This document shows, piece after piece, positions 19,616 through 28,950 of a stretch of DNA of 50,189 bases (positions within the stretch are counted from its first letter, which is position 1; each line of letters starts with the position of its first letter). Position numbers and translations under genes: made by a program. The stretch comes from Ascoidea tarda (nom. inval.). Its lineage: Eukaryota; Ascomycota; Saccharomycetes; Ascoideales; Ascoideaceae. The notes beneath the pieces are model-generated. The model saw only the letters and a list, made by a program, of their open reading frames with translations. It was not told where the DNA came from and ran no database searches. Location: the NCBI GenBank assembly GCA_030560485.1, contig JAKTTS010000048.1, forward strand, positions 1-50,189, read 5' to 3'.

Positions 19616-19663
19616 GCTCCGAATCGCCGGTTCGAACCCAGACAGAGCCCTTCATCGCCAAAA

Positions 19664-20659
19664 ATGATCAACGCCTTTTCGAGACCTTTGAAGTTTGCTT
19701 CTTCTACTTCTTCTGCTGTTTCTAACGACAAAATGACACTGAACAGAACTTCAGCTACAAAGCCCAGCATCGTGCTTGTGGCAGGAGGACATGCTTCTGG
19801 CAAACGAACTGTGTGCAACTTGCTCAGAAAGGAGTTGCTCTCCAGGGTCCAAAAAATCAAAAGCCTCAGGAAGCATGGCACCAACTTGATCGAGATTGTC
19901 GATATGGATGATTACTTGAGGGACAGCAAAGATGGGGGCGACTCTTCTCACAGCACAGTTAAATGCTTCACAGACTTCAGGCACTCCATCAATAAGGAAA
20001 AATTGGCTCCAGAAACTAGGTCCACTTTGCAGAAAAATCTCGAAAGCAAAAACTTAGCTCCTAGCAGATTTGACTTTGATAAATTGAAGAATGATCTACT
20101 GGATAATTATAAGCAAAAAAATCACCCTTTGCTTTATTTGGTTCATGGATTATATGCTCTCTATGATGCTGAGTTGAGAAAGTTCTCGGATTTCAATATA
20201 TTTATTGACTGTGATGCTGACACCAGACTAACTAGATGGATTAACGAAGATATCATCGAAAACGAACAAAGCGATATCAGGCTACAGGATATTTTGGATT
20301 ACTATTTAAATTATGCAAGACCTGAGATGAATCAGTTTATCAATCCCACAAAACAATTCTCAGATATAATATTAACTAGAAGTTCAGACACTTGTAGTAT
20401 ATCTATACTATGCGACGGAATCTTCTCAGTTTTGTCAAAAAAACTCACTGGATATGATAACTCATCTCAAACAGATCCAGAAAAGCCAAACTCAAATCTA
20501 TCTCTATTTCCATATAATCGTATCTCAATTTCCTCAACAAAAATTATTGAAGATTATAGACATTCAACCGATAAAAATTCCATTATCCAACAAAAGAGGT
20601 ATGATCTTGATAGAGAAGACTTGGATGCTCGTGTACAAAGATATTATGATTTAAATTAG
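19664..20659 (+). CDS. DAS2: Uridine kinase-like P-loop protein (Das2-like)
   Basis: A nucleoside-kinase-like P-loop NTPase. The N-terminal part has a Walker A loop GGHASGKRT (about residues 41-49) and an acidic VDMDDYL segment. The middle has LVHGLYALYD, FNIFIDCDADTRLTRWINEDI and NYARPEMNQFINPTKQFSDIIL. These match the order seen in uridine kinases (fiLvEG; DtDaDvRLxRRIxRD; KxxADxII). The position that is Glu in uridine kinases (LVEG) is His here, and GKS/T is replaced by GKRT. Catalytic activity is therefore uncertain, as it is for Das2, the divergent yeast relative I think it most resembles. The assignment to DAS2 rests on the kinase pattern and is not certain. An alternative start is Met24 (MTLNRTS). 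A TATAAATA lies 49-56 bp upstream of the ATG. Confidence 0.7.
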   Translation: MINAFSRPLKFASSTSSAVSNDKMTLNRTSATKPSIVLVAGGHASGKRTVCNLLRKELLSRVQKIKSLRKHGTNLIEIVDMDDYLRDSKDGGDSSHSTVKCFTDFRHSINKEKLAPETRSTLQKNLESKNLAPSRFDFDKLKNDLLDNYKQKNHPLLYLVHGLYALYDAELRKFSDFNIFIDCDADTRLTRWINEDIIENEQSDIRLQDILDYYLNYARPEMNQFINPTKQFSDIILTRSSDTCSISILCDGIFSVLSKKLTGYDNSSQTDPEKPNSNLSLFPYNRISISSTKIIEDYRHSTDKNSIIQQKRYDLDREDLDARVQRYYDLN

Positions 20660-20729
20660 TCGATTTATCTCATGTAGTCATTTTATTTAATATTCTTACA
20701 AATTAAATTAAATTCTTTAGTTGAAAAAA

Positions 20730-22976
20730 TTATATTTTACTATTTAATATTTTTTTTAAAAATAATAATTCATTTTCATCAACAAAACTCACAATTTCTT
20801 GAGTAGTAATCCCATTAGAACTTATAATTCTGTTTTTAAACTTGAAACTATTATTCATGGTTTTATTTCTACTTATATCTGATAAATGTATTAAGCCCGA
20901 TGTTTCAATATTACTAATAATCTCGATAAATTCACATTTACTTAGTGATGATATCATTTGAAGATTTTGAACTTTGATTAGTTTTTTATAAAAATGATAA
21001 AATTCATCAACACTGATTAATTCAACAGTGCTATTGCTACCGATTTCACTATTCAATTTTTTATTGTCTTTTATAGTAGGATTGATATTTCTAATATGAT
21101 AATCATTATCTGGATGACTATCTACTAAACTATCTAGTATATTAACATTGCTAGTGGTATTAGCAGTTAATTCAACGACTTTCTGGGACTGTTCTTTTCT
21201 GAGATGCTCAAAATTGAGTAAACAACATAGTAATATTTTGGATTGAAGATTTATCGATTTAAACTTAATCTTCAACAGATCACTTTGACATGAATTGAAT
21301 AGTTTACCAATATCTGCTATTGAAACTTTTGGCGCATTTGAGCATGTTAATTCATCTATATTAGTATCTTTGGAATTTTTAACAAGTATTTCTGTATTTT
21401 CAATTGCTTTAAAACATATATCAAACACTCTTCTCAAGTCCCCGGTATTGGAACATTTTTTGGATATCAATTTTATTGCAAATGGATTAAATAATGGTAC
21501 AATATTATCACCATTATCACTGTCTTTTAAACTGTTCATTAAAGATTTAATGATATCGTATATTTCTTGTTCTACATATGGGGAGAACTTGATAGAATTA
21601 ACACTTGAAGGGTTAGTTTTTTTTAATAACTGAAGATTTTTTCTTTCTGCTAGAAAATTTAAATCATTAGATATTCCAATTATTATTAATCTATTTGAAC
21701 TTGATTGATAATTGTTGGTCATTGAAAATAAATCGAATATATTTTGATGAAAATTACAACTTGAATTTAATAATGAATCTATTTCATCCAATAATAAAAT
21801 ATTATGATCCGAAAAGTTTCTACTTGAAAATAAATTTAATAGTAAATCCTTTGGAGATGAAAACATTGGTCTTTTAGAATTGAAATATTTGCGATAGGTA
21901 TTTGGATTTGTGAAATCTATATCAAAATTATTTAAAATTTCAATAAATAATTTATTAATGTTTGATATTGTCATGCAATTAATGTTTGATATTGTGATTT
22001 TCCTAAAAAGATTATTGATTTGAATTTTATGAATATTAGGAGAATAATCAAATCCTTTGGAGTTTTTAATTTTATTGTTGTTGACAAAATAATTCAAAAA
22101 TTTTAATGTCTGAGCAGTTTTACCAGTACCTGGAGGACCATAAATATACAAGAAATCTGATTTTAAATTTTGAATATTACTGGAGAAGAGAAAATTCAAT
22201 TGATTAAATTGATGCTCTCTACCAATTAGAGCTAAATTGGTGTTTGAATCCAATGTATAAGTTGAAGAGTTTTTCTGAAATAACTTTTTAGCTTTTGTGT
22301 AGATTGATTCCTTTAAGGTGAAAACAGGTAATTCACTATCTTTTTTCAGAATAGGCAAAGAATTGTCGATGATATTATTTTGGTTTATTACACTTTTTTC
22401 ATTATCGTTATCATTTTCATCATCAATTTTGGATAATGTGTCTTTAGTTTCTTTAATTTCAAATTGGTCATCATTTGAGAATGAGTTAGTAGTATTTTCA
22501 AAATCAGAATCAGAATCAGAGGAATCAGTCAAGATAATGGTTTCATTAAACTTATCTTCAAATGAAGTATTTAATGCTTGAGATATTGATATGTCGTATT
22601 TTTTCACTATAAAATTATCCAGTGTAATATTTTCAATTTCAGTGTCACTATAACTATCACTGTTATCTTCATCACTAGATATATTTATAATTTGGATGGT
22701 ATTAAGAGTTGATATTTCATTATCAAACAAGTGTGTACTTTTTTTTCTTCTCGCCAGAATGACGTTTTTGCCAATTTTATTGAATTTTTTGGGAGTTGAA
22801 GGAGGAGTGTGGATAAGGCTTTTTCTTGAACTTGATCTGACTCTATTGAAGATCATCTTGGAGGAAACATTTTTGAGTTTTACCTTTTTATTATTAGATT
22901 TAGAATTAAAGCGTCTTAAGGATCTTGGAGAAAGTAAATTTAAATTGTCGCTCTTGGTTATTTGTGCGATTGTCAT
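20730..22976 (-). CDS. CDC6: CDC6: replication licensing AAA+ ATPase
   Basis: Cdc6 binds ORC at origins in G1 and loads the Mcm2-7 helicase. The AAA+ module shows LYIYGPPGTGKTAQTLKFL (Walker A near residue 280), TISNINCMTISNINKLF, LLLDEIDSLL (Walker B near 394), RLIIIGISNDLNF (sensor 1) and NTGDLRRVFDICFKAIEN. A winged-helix region follows to the C-terminus. GPPGTGKTAQ and GDLRxxFD agree with yeast Cdc6; there is no BAH domain, which argues against Orc1. The start at 22976 (MTIAQITKS) is preferred over a more upstream frame of membrane-like residues. The 250-residue N-terminus is basic, then Asp/Ser-rich, and contains SPRSLRRF and HTPPSTPKKF. The latter holds a full CDK consensus (TPKK) and resembles SCF-Cdc4 phosphodegrons (inference). 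At 748 aa it is longer than S. cerevisiae Cdc6 (513 aa). Confidence 0.92.
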   Translation of the reverse strand: MTIAQITKSDNLNLLSPRSLRRFNSKSNNKKVKLKNVSSKMIFNRVRSSSRKSLIHTPPSTPKKFNKIGKNVILARRKKSTHLFDNEISTLNTIQIINISSDEDNSDSYSDTEIENITLDNFIVKKYDISISQALNTSFEDKFNETIILTDSSDSDSDFENTTNSFSNDDQFEIKETKDTLSKIDDENDNDNEKSVINQNNIIDNSLPILKKDSELPVFTLKESIYTKAKKLFQKNSSTYTLDSNTNLALIGREHQFNQLNFLFSSNIQNLKSDFLYIYGPPGTGKTAQTLKFLNYFVNNNKIKNSKGFDYSPNIHKIQINNLFRKITISNINCMTISNINKLFIEILNNFDIDFTNPNTYRKYFNSKRPMFSSPKDLLLNLFSSRNFSDHNILLLDEIDSLLNSSCNFHQNIFDLFSMTNNYQSSSNRLIIIGISNDLNFLAERKNLQLLKKTNPSSVNSIKFSPYVEQEIYDIIKSLMNSLKDSDNGDNIVPLFNPFAIKLISKKCSNTGDLRRVFDICFKAIENTEILVKNSKDTNIDELTCSNAPKVSIADIGKLFNSCQSDLLKIKFKSINLQSKILLCCLLNFEHLRKEQSQKVVELTANTTSNVNILDSLVDSHPDNDYHIRNINPTIKDNKKLNSEIGSNSTVELISVDEFYHFYKKLIKVQNLQMISSLSKCEFIEIISNIETSGLIHLSDISRNKTMNNSFKFKNRIISSNGITTQEIVSFVDENELLFLKKILNSKI

Positions 22977-23333
22977 GACGAGAAATGGGAAATATGCAAA
23001 GCAAGAATAGTAAAGTAAATAAACAATGCAATGATATGAACAAAAAAACAGTGAAAAAAAGATGAATATGCTGTTCAATTAACAATACAGACAGAAAAAT
23101 TAGTGAAAACTGGAGAGAAGACTCCAATGTTAAAAGAAATATATATGACTATGAATATATCGACATTCTTAAGGGCCTTTGTTTACACATGCCCTAATGG
23201 GGAAATATCTTGTCCTTTTTGAGTTTGCGCGTTGTGAGACTTTGTTTCGCGTTCAAGACGAGTTTATTGTTACGCGTTTCTTTCTAATTGGGTGAACTTT
23301 GGATGTAATCTTTTGGTCGTTTGGTTTTTTGAT
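22977..23333. promoter_or_regulatory. CDC6 promoter region with MCB and SCB-like sites
   Basis: On either strand this stretch holds ACGCGT (23272-23277, an MCB core) and TTTCGCG (23245-23251, CGCGAAA on the other strand, an SCB-like core), plus GCGCG near 23228. These lie 250-300 bp upstream of the CDC6 ATG. MBF/SBF sites are known for G1/S genes, so G1/S control of CDC6 is a reasonable inference. The 3' end of the LOT5-like gene also falls here. Confidence 0.55.
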
Positions 23334-24215
23334 TTATTTCTTGCTGTTTTCCACAATTTTAGCCTTTTTGACGTTATCCAATTGCAGTTCGCTATTCCTG
23401 GGCCTTATCTTCACATTCTCGCAACCAGTGTTGATTTCCACATCCAAGGCAGATTTGAACATGCTTTGGTGTGTACTGCTATTATTGTTATCAAAATTTT
23501 CAATAATATCTTCAATGTCTTCAATGTCGTCGATATCGTCGATATCGTCTGCTTGGCCATAGTTCTTGAGACTGTATTTCAACTGATCCAATGAAGGCCC
23601 CGCGATATCCACATCGTTATCTATTTCATCTTGCTCTATAAAATCACAGTCAGAATTTTCTGTTGGATCTGCATGAAATGCTGTGCACTTGGACAAAGCG
23701 TTATAAACACTTTGAACAGGATTATTGATCATATTTTCATCGAAATTTGTTATTGTAAATAGGTCCTCTTTGATGCCACTATCTTTTTGTTTATCATGGC
23801 TTTTTGTAAAATTGAACTCAACAAAATTGTATTGATAGTCATTTTCATTTGTAATTAGAATGTTCAAATGTTCTAACAACGATTTTATTTCATTATTAAA
23901 CTTGATTTGTAAATATAAACTTGAAGTCTCTTGAACTGCATGTAATATGATATCCTGATAAATCAACTCGAGCCCTTTGTTTAGATCGTTAAACCATATT
24001 ATGAATGAAGTGTGCAATACAAATAAATCGCACTTGATGCTCTTTTCTTGATATGTGTTGATATTCAATATCCAGTCTCTGCTACCACCATATAAAATAG
24101 GGTTTTCTTGTAATGAGTAGAATTTTGGTGTTTGAAATTGGTAGGTCTTGAAGGGATCTACGTTCTCAATAGAGGGCTTCACCAATATTTCTCCTGATTT
24201 TCTACTTTTATCCAT
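23334..24215 (-). CDS. LOT5: LOT5 / ICln (pICln)-like protein
   Basis: The N-terminal half reads as a PH-like fold (GGSRDWILNINTYQEKSIKCDLFVLHTSFIIWF, strand-rich). Next comes the segment VYNALSKCTAFHADPTE (about residues 168-184), which corresponds to the ALSxCxxLHxDP motif I associate with the ICln/Lot5 family. The protein then becomes acidic, with DDIDDIDDIEDIEDIIEN encoded by a GATATCGAC-type repeat. In animals ICln assembles Sm proteins for snRNP biogenesis; yeast Lot5 is of uncertain function. The length (293 aa) is close to S. cerevisiae Lot5 (about 306 aa). The call rests on the motif plus the acidic tail, so it is moderately sure. It lies downstream of a divergent promoter shared with the coiled-coil gene at 24486. 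Confidence 0.62.
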   Translation of the reverse strand: MDKSRKSGEILVKPSIENVDPFKTYQFQTPKFYSLQENPILYGGSRDWILNINTYQEKSIKCDLFVLHTSFIIWFNDLNKGLELIYQDIILHAVQETSSLYLQIKFNNEIKSLLEHLNILITNENDYQYNFVEFNFTKSHDKQKDSGIKEDLFTITNFDENMINNPVQSVYNALSKCTAFHADPTENSDCDFIEQDEIDNDVDIAGPSLDQLKYSLKNYGQADDIDDIDDIEDIEDIIENFDNNNSSTHQSMFKSALDVEINTGCENVKIRPRNSELQLDNVKKAKIVENSKK

Positions 24216-24485
24216 TTTGACCTGTATTATTTTTTAGAGATTGCAATCTTTCACTAGAAAAATATTAAAGAAAAATTCGCCCAAACAATTAAAAACAAAA
24301 CCGAGGGTATACAATTCCAGCACACGTGAAAACAAGTTCCGGCTGCACCTTTTCCAGAGGTTAGATTAAATTATTTTTAGCTTCTTTTGCTGTTTTTGAA
24401 GGTCGACCATAATTATTTCAAAACAACAATATCGACAATTGAAGCCAAATAGTTATAAGACACTAGTCCAGCTTTGTTAAATAAT
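24216..24485. promoter_or_regulatory. Divergent promoter between the LOT5-like gene and the Asn-rich orphan
   Basis: A CACGTG E-box (24323-24328) is the only clear motif. Cbf1 or Pho4 type factors bind this core in yeasts. The rest is AT-rich. Confidence 0.4.
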
Positions 24486-26123
24486 ATGGCTCCTACACTT
24501 CCCTCCAAGCCTGGTGGTTCTTCCAATCAGCACCAGAGGAACAATTACAATTATAACAATAATTACAATAATAGTAATAGAAATTATCCAGCGAACAATT
24601 ATAAAAACTATCCATATAAAGGGTATAATAGTCAAAATAAGGATTCAAGTCAACATAAACCAGTACCTAGGGGTCCCAGTAGTAACACTAATACTACTTT
24701 TAGTTCCAACATTAACAATAACAACAATAATAACGGTGGTAATAGTTCTACCAACTCTAATAATGCAAACAATGCAAATACTAGTCCTGATAATGATGCA
24801 GTTAGCAGTTCCAGTATGGTGATTGATTCCAAGCCCTCAACTGCTAATGCAACAATGAACGACAGTGATTTAATATCAGATAAAAATAGATCTGGTAATA
24901 AAGATGACAGTGAGAATAAAAACAATGAACTTGAGTATTTTAATAAGCTTCAAAAGGAGATTAAATCATTGAACGAAGATGAATTATTGGACTCCCAATT
25001 AGCACAATTGGACAATTCATTTAATACATCGATAGGGTTATTAGATTTTGTGCTTGAAGATATTCAAAATGAGATAAAAGCTAAAAATGAGGATAAAACG
25101 GACAGCACAAAAGATAATAACAATTTAAGTGAAAATAAAAAAATTGAGTTTAAAAAAAAATTAATATCAAAAAATAGAGAAATTTTTTTAAAATCGTTTT
25201 TATTGAACAATTCATTGAATAATAACCCTAATAACTCATTGCAAAATAAAATTAATAAGATTAACGATATTGATATTCCAAAATTAAATAAATTGGTTTT
25301 AACGTCAAAAAAGAATAATGAACTTGAGATTTTAAATTATAATAATTATTTATTTGAAAAAAATTCAATTGAGCCTTTACAGAAAAAGAAAAACTCGTTA
25401 CTTTTATCTTTAAACTCCAATAAACAAAATATTCCAAGTGTAAATGATATAAGTATTGATATCAAAGCAGAAGACATTATAAATGACGATACCCCAAATG
25501 ATATCTCAAATAATGTCTCAAATGATGATATTGCAGATAATTCCAATAAAGCTATCGATAAGAAGGATGATAATAACAATATAAATGAACAAGAGTTGTT
25601 GTTAGAACTCAGCACAAAAAGAAATGAACGCTATTTGAACGAGCTAAAATCCCATCAACGAGAGAAAATTAAATACGCATTGTTAAATGATATTTTGTTG
25701 AAGGAAAAAGTGTCAATGTTAAAAGAAAATGAGAAATGGTTTGAAAGGTATAATAAGATACTAAGGTTTTTGAATAATGATTTGATCAAGTTCAATAAAG
25801 AAATCAATTACATAAACAACGAATTGTCAAGCGAGGATCAAAAAAAAATAAAAATGGAGGAGGAAGTCAATAATGAAAATGGTAATGAAGACGGTAATGA
25901 AGACGAAGATCTCAACTATGAAGACGAAGACAGAGCTGAAGATGACAGAGATATGGAGAGGGAAGAAGACGAGGATGTCACTATGGAGGCTCTTGGTGTT
26001 GATGCTGAACAGAGCAGTGACAACCTAAGCCCAGCTGGGGAGAGTGGGAACACCCAGCCCGACACCCAGGAGGACAACAGACACAAGCATGTAGTTCAAA
26101 CAGACACAACAATTGAAGACTGA
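24486..26123 (+). CDS. Hypothetical Asn-rich coiled-coil protein with acidic C-terminus
   Basis: I do not recognise this protein (546 residues from the ATG at 24486; the frame continues four codons upstream to a TTG only). Residues 1-150 are low complexity, rich in Asn, Tyr, Ser and Pro (NYNYNNNYNNSNRNY), like prion-type or RNA-binding-protein tails. Two segments look helical and coiled-coil-forming: about 155-205 (FNKLQKEIKSLNEDELLDSQ) and about 370-455 (LKSHQREKIKYALLNDILLKEK, ENEKWFERYNKILRFL). From about 460 to 540 the chain is strongly acidic (EDGNEDEDLNYEDEDRAEDD). Coiled coil plus acidic tail recalls the THO-complex subunit Mft1, but I cannot see sequence agreement and do not assign it. 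The conserved-looking helical segments suggest a real gene. Confidence 0.7.
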   Translation: MAPTLPSKPGGSSNQHQRNNYNYNNNYNNSNRNYPANNYKNYPYKGYNSQNKDSSQHKPVPRGPSSNTNTTFSSNINNNNNNNGGNSSTNSNNANNANTSPDNDAVSSSSMVIDSKPSTANATMNDSDLISDKNRSGNKDDSENKNNELEYFNKLQKEIKSLNEDELLDSQLAQLDNSFNTSIGLLDFVLEDIQNEIKAKNEDKTDSTKDNNNLSENKKIEFKKKLISKNREIFLKSFLLNNSLNNNPNNSLQNKINKINDIDIPKLNKLVLTSKKNNELEILNYNNYLFEKNSIEPLQKKKNSLLLSLNSNKQNIPSVNDISIDIKAEDIINDDTPNDISNNVSNDDIADNSNKAIDKKDDNNNINEQELLLELSTKRNERYLNELKSHQREKIKYALLNDILLKEKVSMLKENEKWFERYNKILRFLNNDLIKFNKEINYINNELSSEDQKKIKMEEEVNNENGNEDGNEDEDLNYEDEDRAEDDRDMEREEDEDVTMEALGVDAEQSSDNLSPAGESGNTQPDTQEDNRHKHVVQTDTTIED

Positions 26124-26662
26124 ACTTAAAGGCAGAATCTGGAAACACTGCCTACAAAAAAACATCAAAAACTGTCAAAAAAACACCAAAACCATCGAAA
26201 ATGAATGGGCATTATATCGTCTTCTCCGAAAGAAGAAACTTCCTCATTGGGAAAATTACTGCTCACGTGTATTCCACTTTAAACATTCCCTTTTTGGGTA
26301 TTTTGCACAAAAGCAGCCTGCCTTTTTGGGCCGCTTTTATTGTTTTTGTTTATTTTTTGAAGGACGAAAACAGTTTCAATACACATCTTTTTTTGTTCTT
26401 TTTGTTCTTCTCTTTTTTGTATATCTGATCTAGGTTGTATTGGTATCAGCTACTTCTATCAATTCTTTGCAATTCTACACAACTCGCTGCTTCTTGGGCC
26501 TATTTTTTGTTTTTCTGTTGTCTATCTTGACTTTTGCTGCTATTTTATCGAGAAAAAGTTCTATTTTCTAACTCTTTCAGCTTTGGCTTACCTAGCTATT
26601 GATATTAATTCCAGTATCTTAATTATTTACTACAGAAACAAATTTTTTGAAAATTCTTAGCA
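26124..26662. other. Intergenic region upstream of the Cep57-like gene
   Basis: A CACGTG core lies near 26265 (CTCACGTGTA). Short frames between 26113 and 26433 have no protein signal. The second half is a pyrimidine-rich promoter-like stretch. Nothing else is seen. Confidence 0.5.
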
Positions 26663-28663
26663 ATGGATAATCCCTCTAATAAGTATATGAAAAATAAACT
26701 AAACACTGCCAGGTTGACTAGCACTCCTTTGAAACACTCCAATCTTAATCTCAACTCAAAGACTCCAAGATCAATGAATCAAAAAAGGAAATCAAATTTG
26801 TTTAATCAGGAAAATCTGAATATTAACACAAGTTCGTTATACAACATCTCCGAATTAACAGATACAAATGATATAACCTACAAGAAAATCCTAAACAACA
26901 ATCTTAAAGACAGGGACAATATTCCTATAAATCACGCCAATTCAGAAATAATCAAATACCTAAATAGTTCGATTAACCAGGCTACAAAAGAATTACTCTA
27001 TAATAAGAAGCAAAACAAACAACTAGAGAAAAAATTAGAAGACGTAAATAGCTTAAATAATCAATTAGTTCTTAAACTTCAAAAATATAAAAAAATCTCT
27101 CTAAATCAACAAAATATAATTGACGATTTATCTGAAAGATTAAAATCAAGTCAGATAAATCAAATAAACTCAATAGATTCAAATAATCAAAATCACACTA
27201 ATAACAATACTCATAATAATAAACATACTAATAATAATGATTCAGACTTGGACTCAGATATTAGTTTAAATTCGTCTATTAACCAATCGTTCAATCCAGA
27301 CAATTTTCAACACAATCAAAAAAATAAAAATAAAAATAAAAATCAAAATAAGAAAAGTCAAAATCAAAATCAAAATAGAAAATACTCTCAATCTTCTCAA
27401 TCTTCTCCTTTAAACTCAAGACAAAATAATAACCAAAATCCATTGCCTGATCAATATTCGTCAGGGGATGCTAAAATTCAAATGATTTTTCAGTTACAAT
27501 CCCAGTTACATAACCAACAATTAGAATTTCAACAGTTAAAGAATTCCTTAAACCAAAACACTCCTATAGCTGATAACAACAATAACAACAACCAAAGAGA
27601 AAATGAAAGTGAAAATAAAAATAAAAATAAAAATGAAATAAAATTTAATAAAGAAAATATGAAATTTAAAGTTGATTCCATAGATAATATAGAAATTAGT
27701 GAAAAGCCAATTCAACAATCAACTCCAATACAAAAAAAAACTAATAAAACCACAGACGAAATTAATAATAATCGTAATGAAAATATTAATACTACTACTA
27801 ATAATAATAACAATAATGATAATGAAAATTTTGCACAAGATTTAAAAGTCGTTGAGTCAATTTTACAAAAGTATATTAGAAAAAATCGATTGAAAAAAGA
27901 ACTTCATGAAATTGAGAATGACGAGTATTTAAAATATCTTGAAGAAATTAAATCAATTGTAATTCAAAAAAATAATAACGATAAAAACCAAAACATTAAA
28001 ACAAATGCCTTAAACATTACCAAAAAGCCTCTAAATAAAAATTTGAAAAACAAATTAACTAATCACTCAAATAATCCATTAAACAATCAGCTAGATATTG
28101 ATTTATTTAAAAGATTGGGACTACAATCAAAATCTCCTACAAACGAGAACTCCCATAAGACCAATACCAAAAACATTGATTTACAAACATTAAGATCAAT
28201 GAACCCTACTGCAAATAACTTTGGTTTTGACTTTGATTTTGATTTTGGCTTAGTTAACAATGATATCGATACTGACACTAATCCTGATTTGAATATGAAT
28301 AACAATAATATCTGGAATGAAGAGCCAACACCTAGCTACAGAGACGTTGAAAACTCGTTGAAAACGCTGCTTTTAAACTTGAAAAAAGAGTATAAGGATA
28401 AAGCAATTGAATGTGCTCAACTATCCAAACAAGTACTAAACTCAGATCCTAAAAACAATCTCAAGGCCAACACTCGAGCAACCCAAATCTTGCAAAAATC
28501 TTACGCTGCTCTTGCAAAAAAACGAGAGGAGATCTACAAATTGAGTTCTATCCTAAAGAAAGAATTGGGATCAGACTATGAGGATTTCTTCAACAACCTG
28601 GATGCCAGTCCTGAAGATGATGCTGATATTGAGTCTGACATCGACGACGATTCGATGAACTGA
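26663..28663 (+). CDS. Probable spindle pole body / microtubule-organising coiled-coil protein (Cep57/Ppc89-like C-terminus)
   Basis: A 666-residue protein with three structured parts separated by Asn/Gln/Lys-rich linkers. (1) A coiled coil at about residues 92-165 (YLNSSINQATKELLYNKK, LEKKLEDVNSLNNQLVLKL), which resembles the early coiled coil of Spc42-type proteins. (2) A helical segment at about 393-435 (VESILQKYIRKNRLKKELHE). (3) A C-terminal domain at about 556-640: TPSYRDVENSLKTLLLNLKK, then VLNSDPKNN, then KREEIYKLSSILKKELG. The order TPS...LxxLL...DP...(K/R)xxxIYxLxxxL matches the Cep57-type microtubule-binding domain as I remember it, also present in S. pombe Ppc89. It ends in an acidic tail. 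TSTPLKHS near the N-terminus is a full CDK consensus. By eye only; Spc42-like remains an alternative. Confidence 0.6.
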   Translation: MDNPSNKYMKNKLNTARLTSTPLKHSNLNLNSKTPRSMNQKRKSNLFNQENLNINTSSLYNISELTDTNDITYKKILNNNLKDRDNIPINHANSEIIKYLNSSINQATKELLYNKKQNKQLEKKLEDVNSLNNQLVLKLQKYKKISLNQQNIIDDLSERLKSSQINQINSIDSNNQNHTNNNTHNNKHTNNNDSDLDSDISLNSSINQSFNPDNFQHNQKNKNKNKNQNKKSQNQNQNRKYSQSSQSSPLNSRQNNNQNPLPDQYSSGDAKIQMIFQLQSQLHNQQLEFQQLKNSLNQNTPIADNNNNNNQRENESENKNKNKNEIKFNKENMKFKVDSIDNIEISEKPIQQSTPIQKKTNKTTDEINNNRNENINTTTNNNNNNDNENFAQDLKVVESILQKYIRKNRLKKELHEIENDEYLKYLEEIKSIVIQKNNNDKNQNIKTNALNITKKPLNKNLKNKLTNHSNNPLNNQLDIDLFKRLGLQSKSPTNENSHKTNTKNIDLQTLRSMNPTANNFGFDFDFDFGLVNNDIDTDTNPDLNMNNNNIWNEEPTPSYRDVENSLKTLLLNLKKEYKDKAIECAQLSKQVLNSDPKNNLKANTRATQILQKSYAALAKKREEIYKLSSILKKELGSDYEDFFNNLDASPEDDADIESDIDDDSMN

Positions 28664-28950
28664 GCATGTAGGGTTAGATTAATACTGTTTGAGAGTCTAC
28701 ATACACAACTCCTCACTGGAGGGATACTTTACTTAGTGTTCCTGGCAATTGTTGCTAAATATTCTGCGTACTTTGCTGTTTCTGCTTCCTCTGCAGATTT
28801 ATAGCAATAAGTTGCGCGCGCTTTAGTAACGTGCGCGCGCAACTTATCCGGTATCACGGGAGCGCAAGTTAAATTTTTCACTTCCCCCAAAAGATTTTTT
28901 TGAGTCTGAAAACTTTTAAAACTCAACTTCTTCAAGATTATTACACAAAA
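28664..28950. promoter_or_regulatory. Promoter region of the SLS1-like gene
   Basis: The only strong feature is the GC-rich perfect inverted repeat at 28807-28847, about 100 bp upstream of the ATG at 28951. CGCGC cores recur in both arms. Confidence 0.5.
28807..28847. repeat. Perfect 15-bp inverted repeat with 11-nt spacer
   Basis: The left arm ATAAGTTGCGCGCGC (28807-28821) and right arm GCGCGCGCAACTTAT (28833-28847) are exact reverse complements around TTTAGTAACGT. It is strikingly GC-rich for this AT-rich promoter. It could form a cruciform, or an RNA hairpin if transcribed. CGCGC is known as the core bound by the RSC subunit Rsc3 in S. cerevisiae. Confidence 0.97.

Noticed and set aside
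19600-19665. CGGTTCGAACCCAG resembling a tRNA B box before the Das2-like gene
   Set aside because: No A box at the right distance and the arms do not pair; the stretch is a TATA-containing promoter.
22977-23127. N-terminal extension of CDC6 (34 codons, from an ATG-less or alternative start)
   Set aside because: The extension reads as an AT-rich leader with membrane-like residues; MTIAQITKS at 22976 is a better N-terminus and Cdc6 is nuclear.
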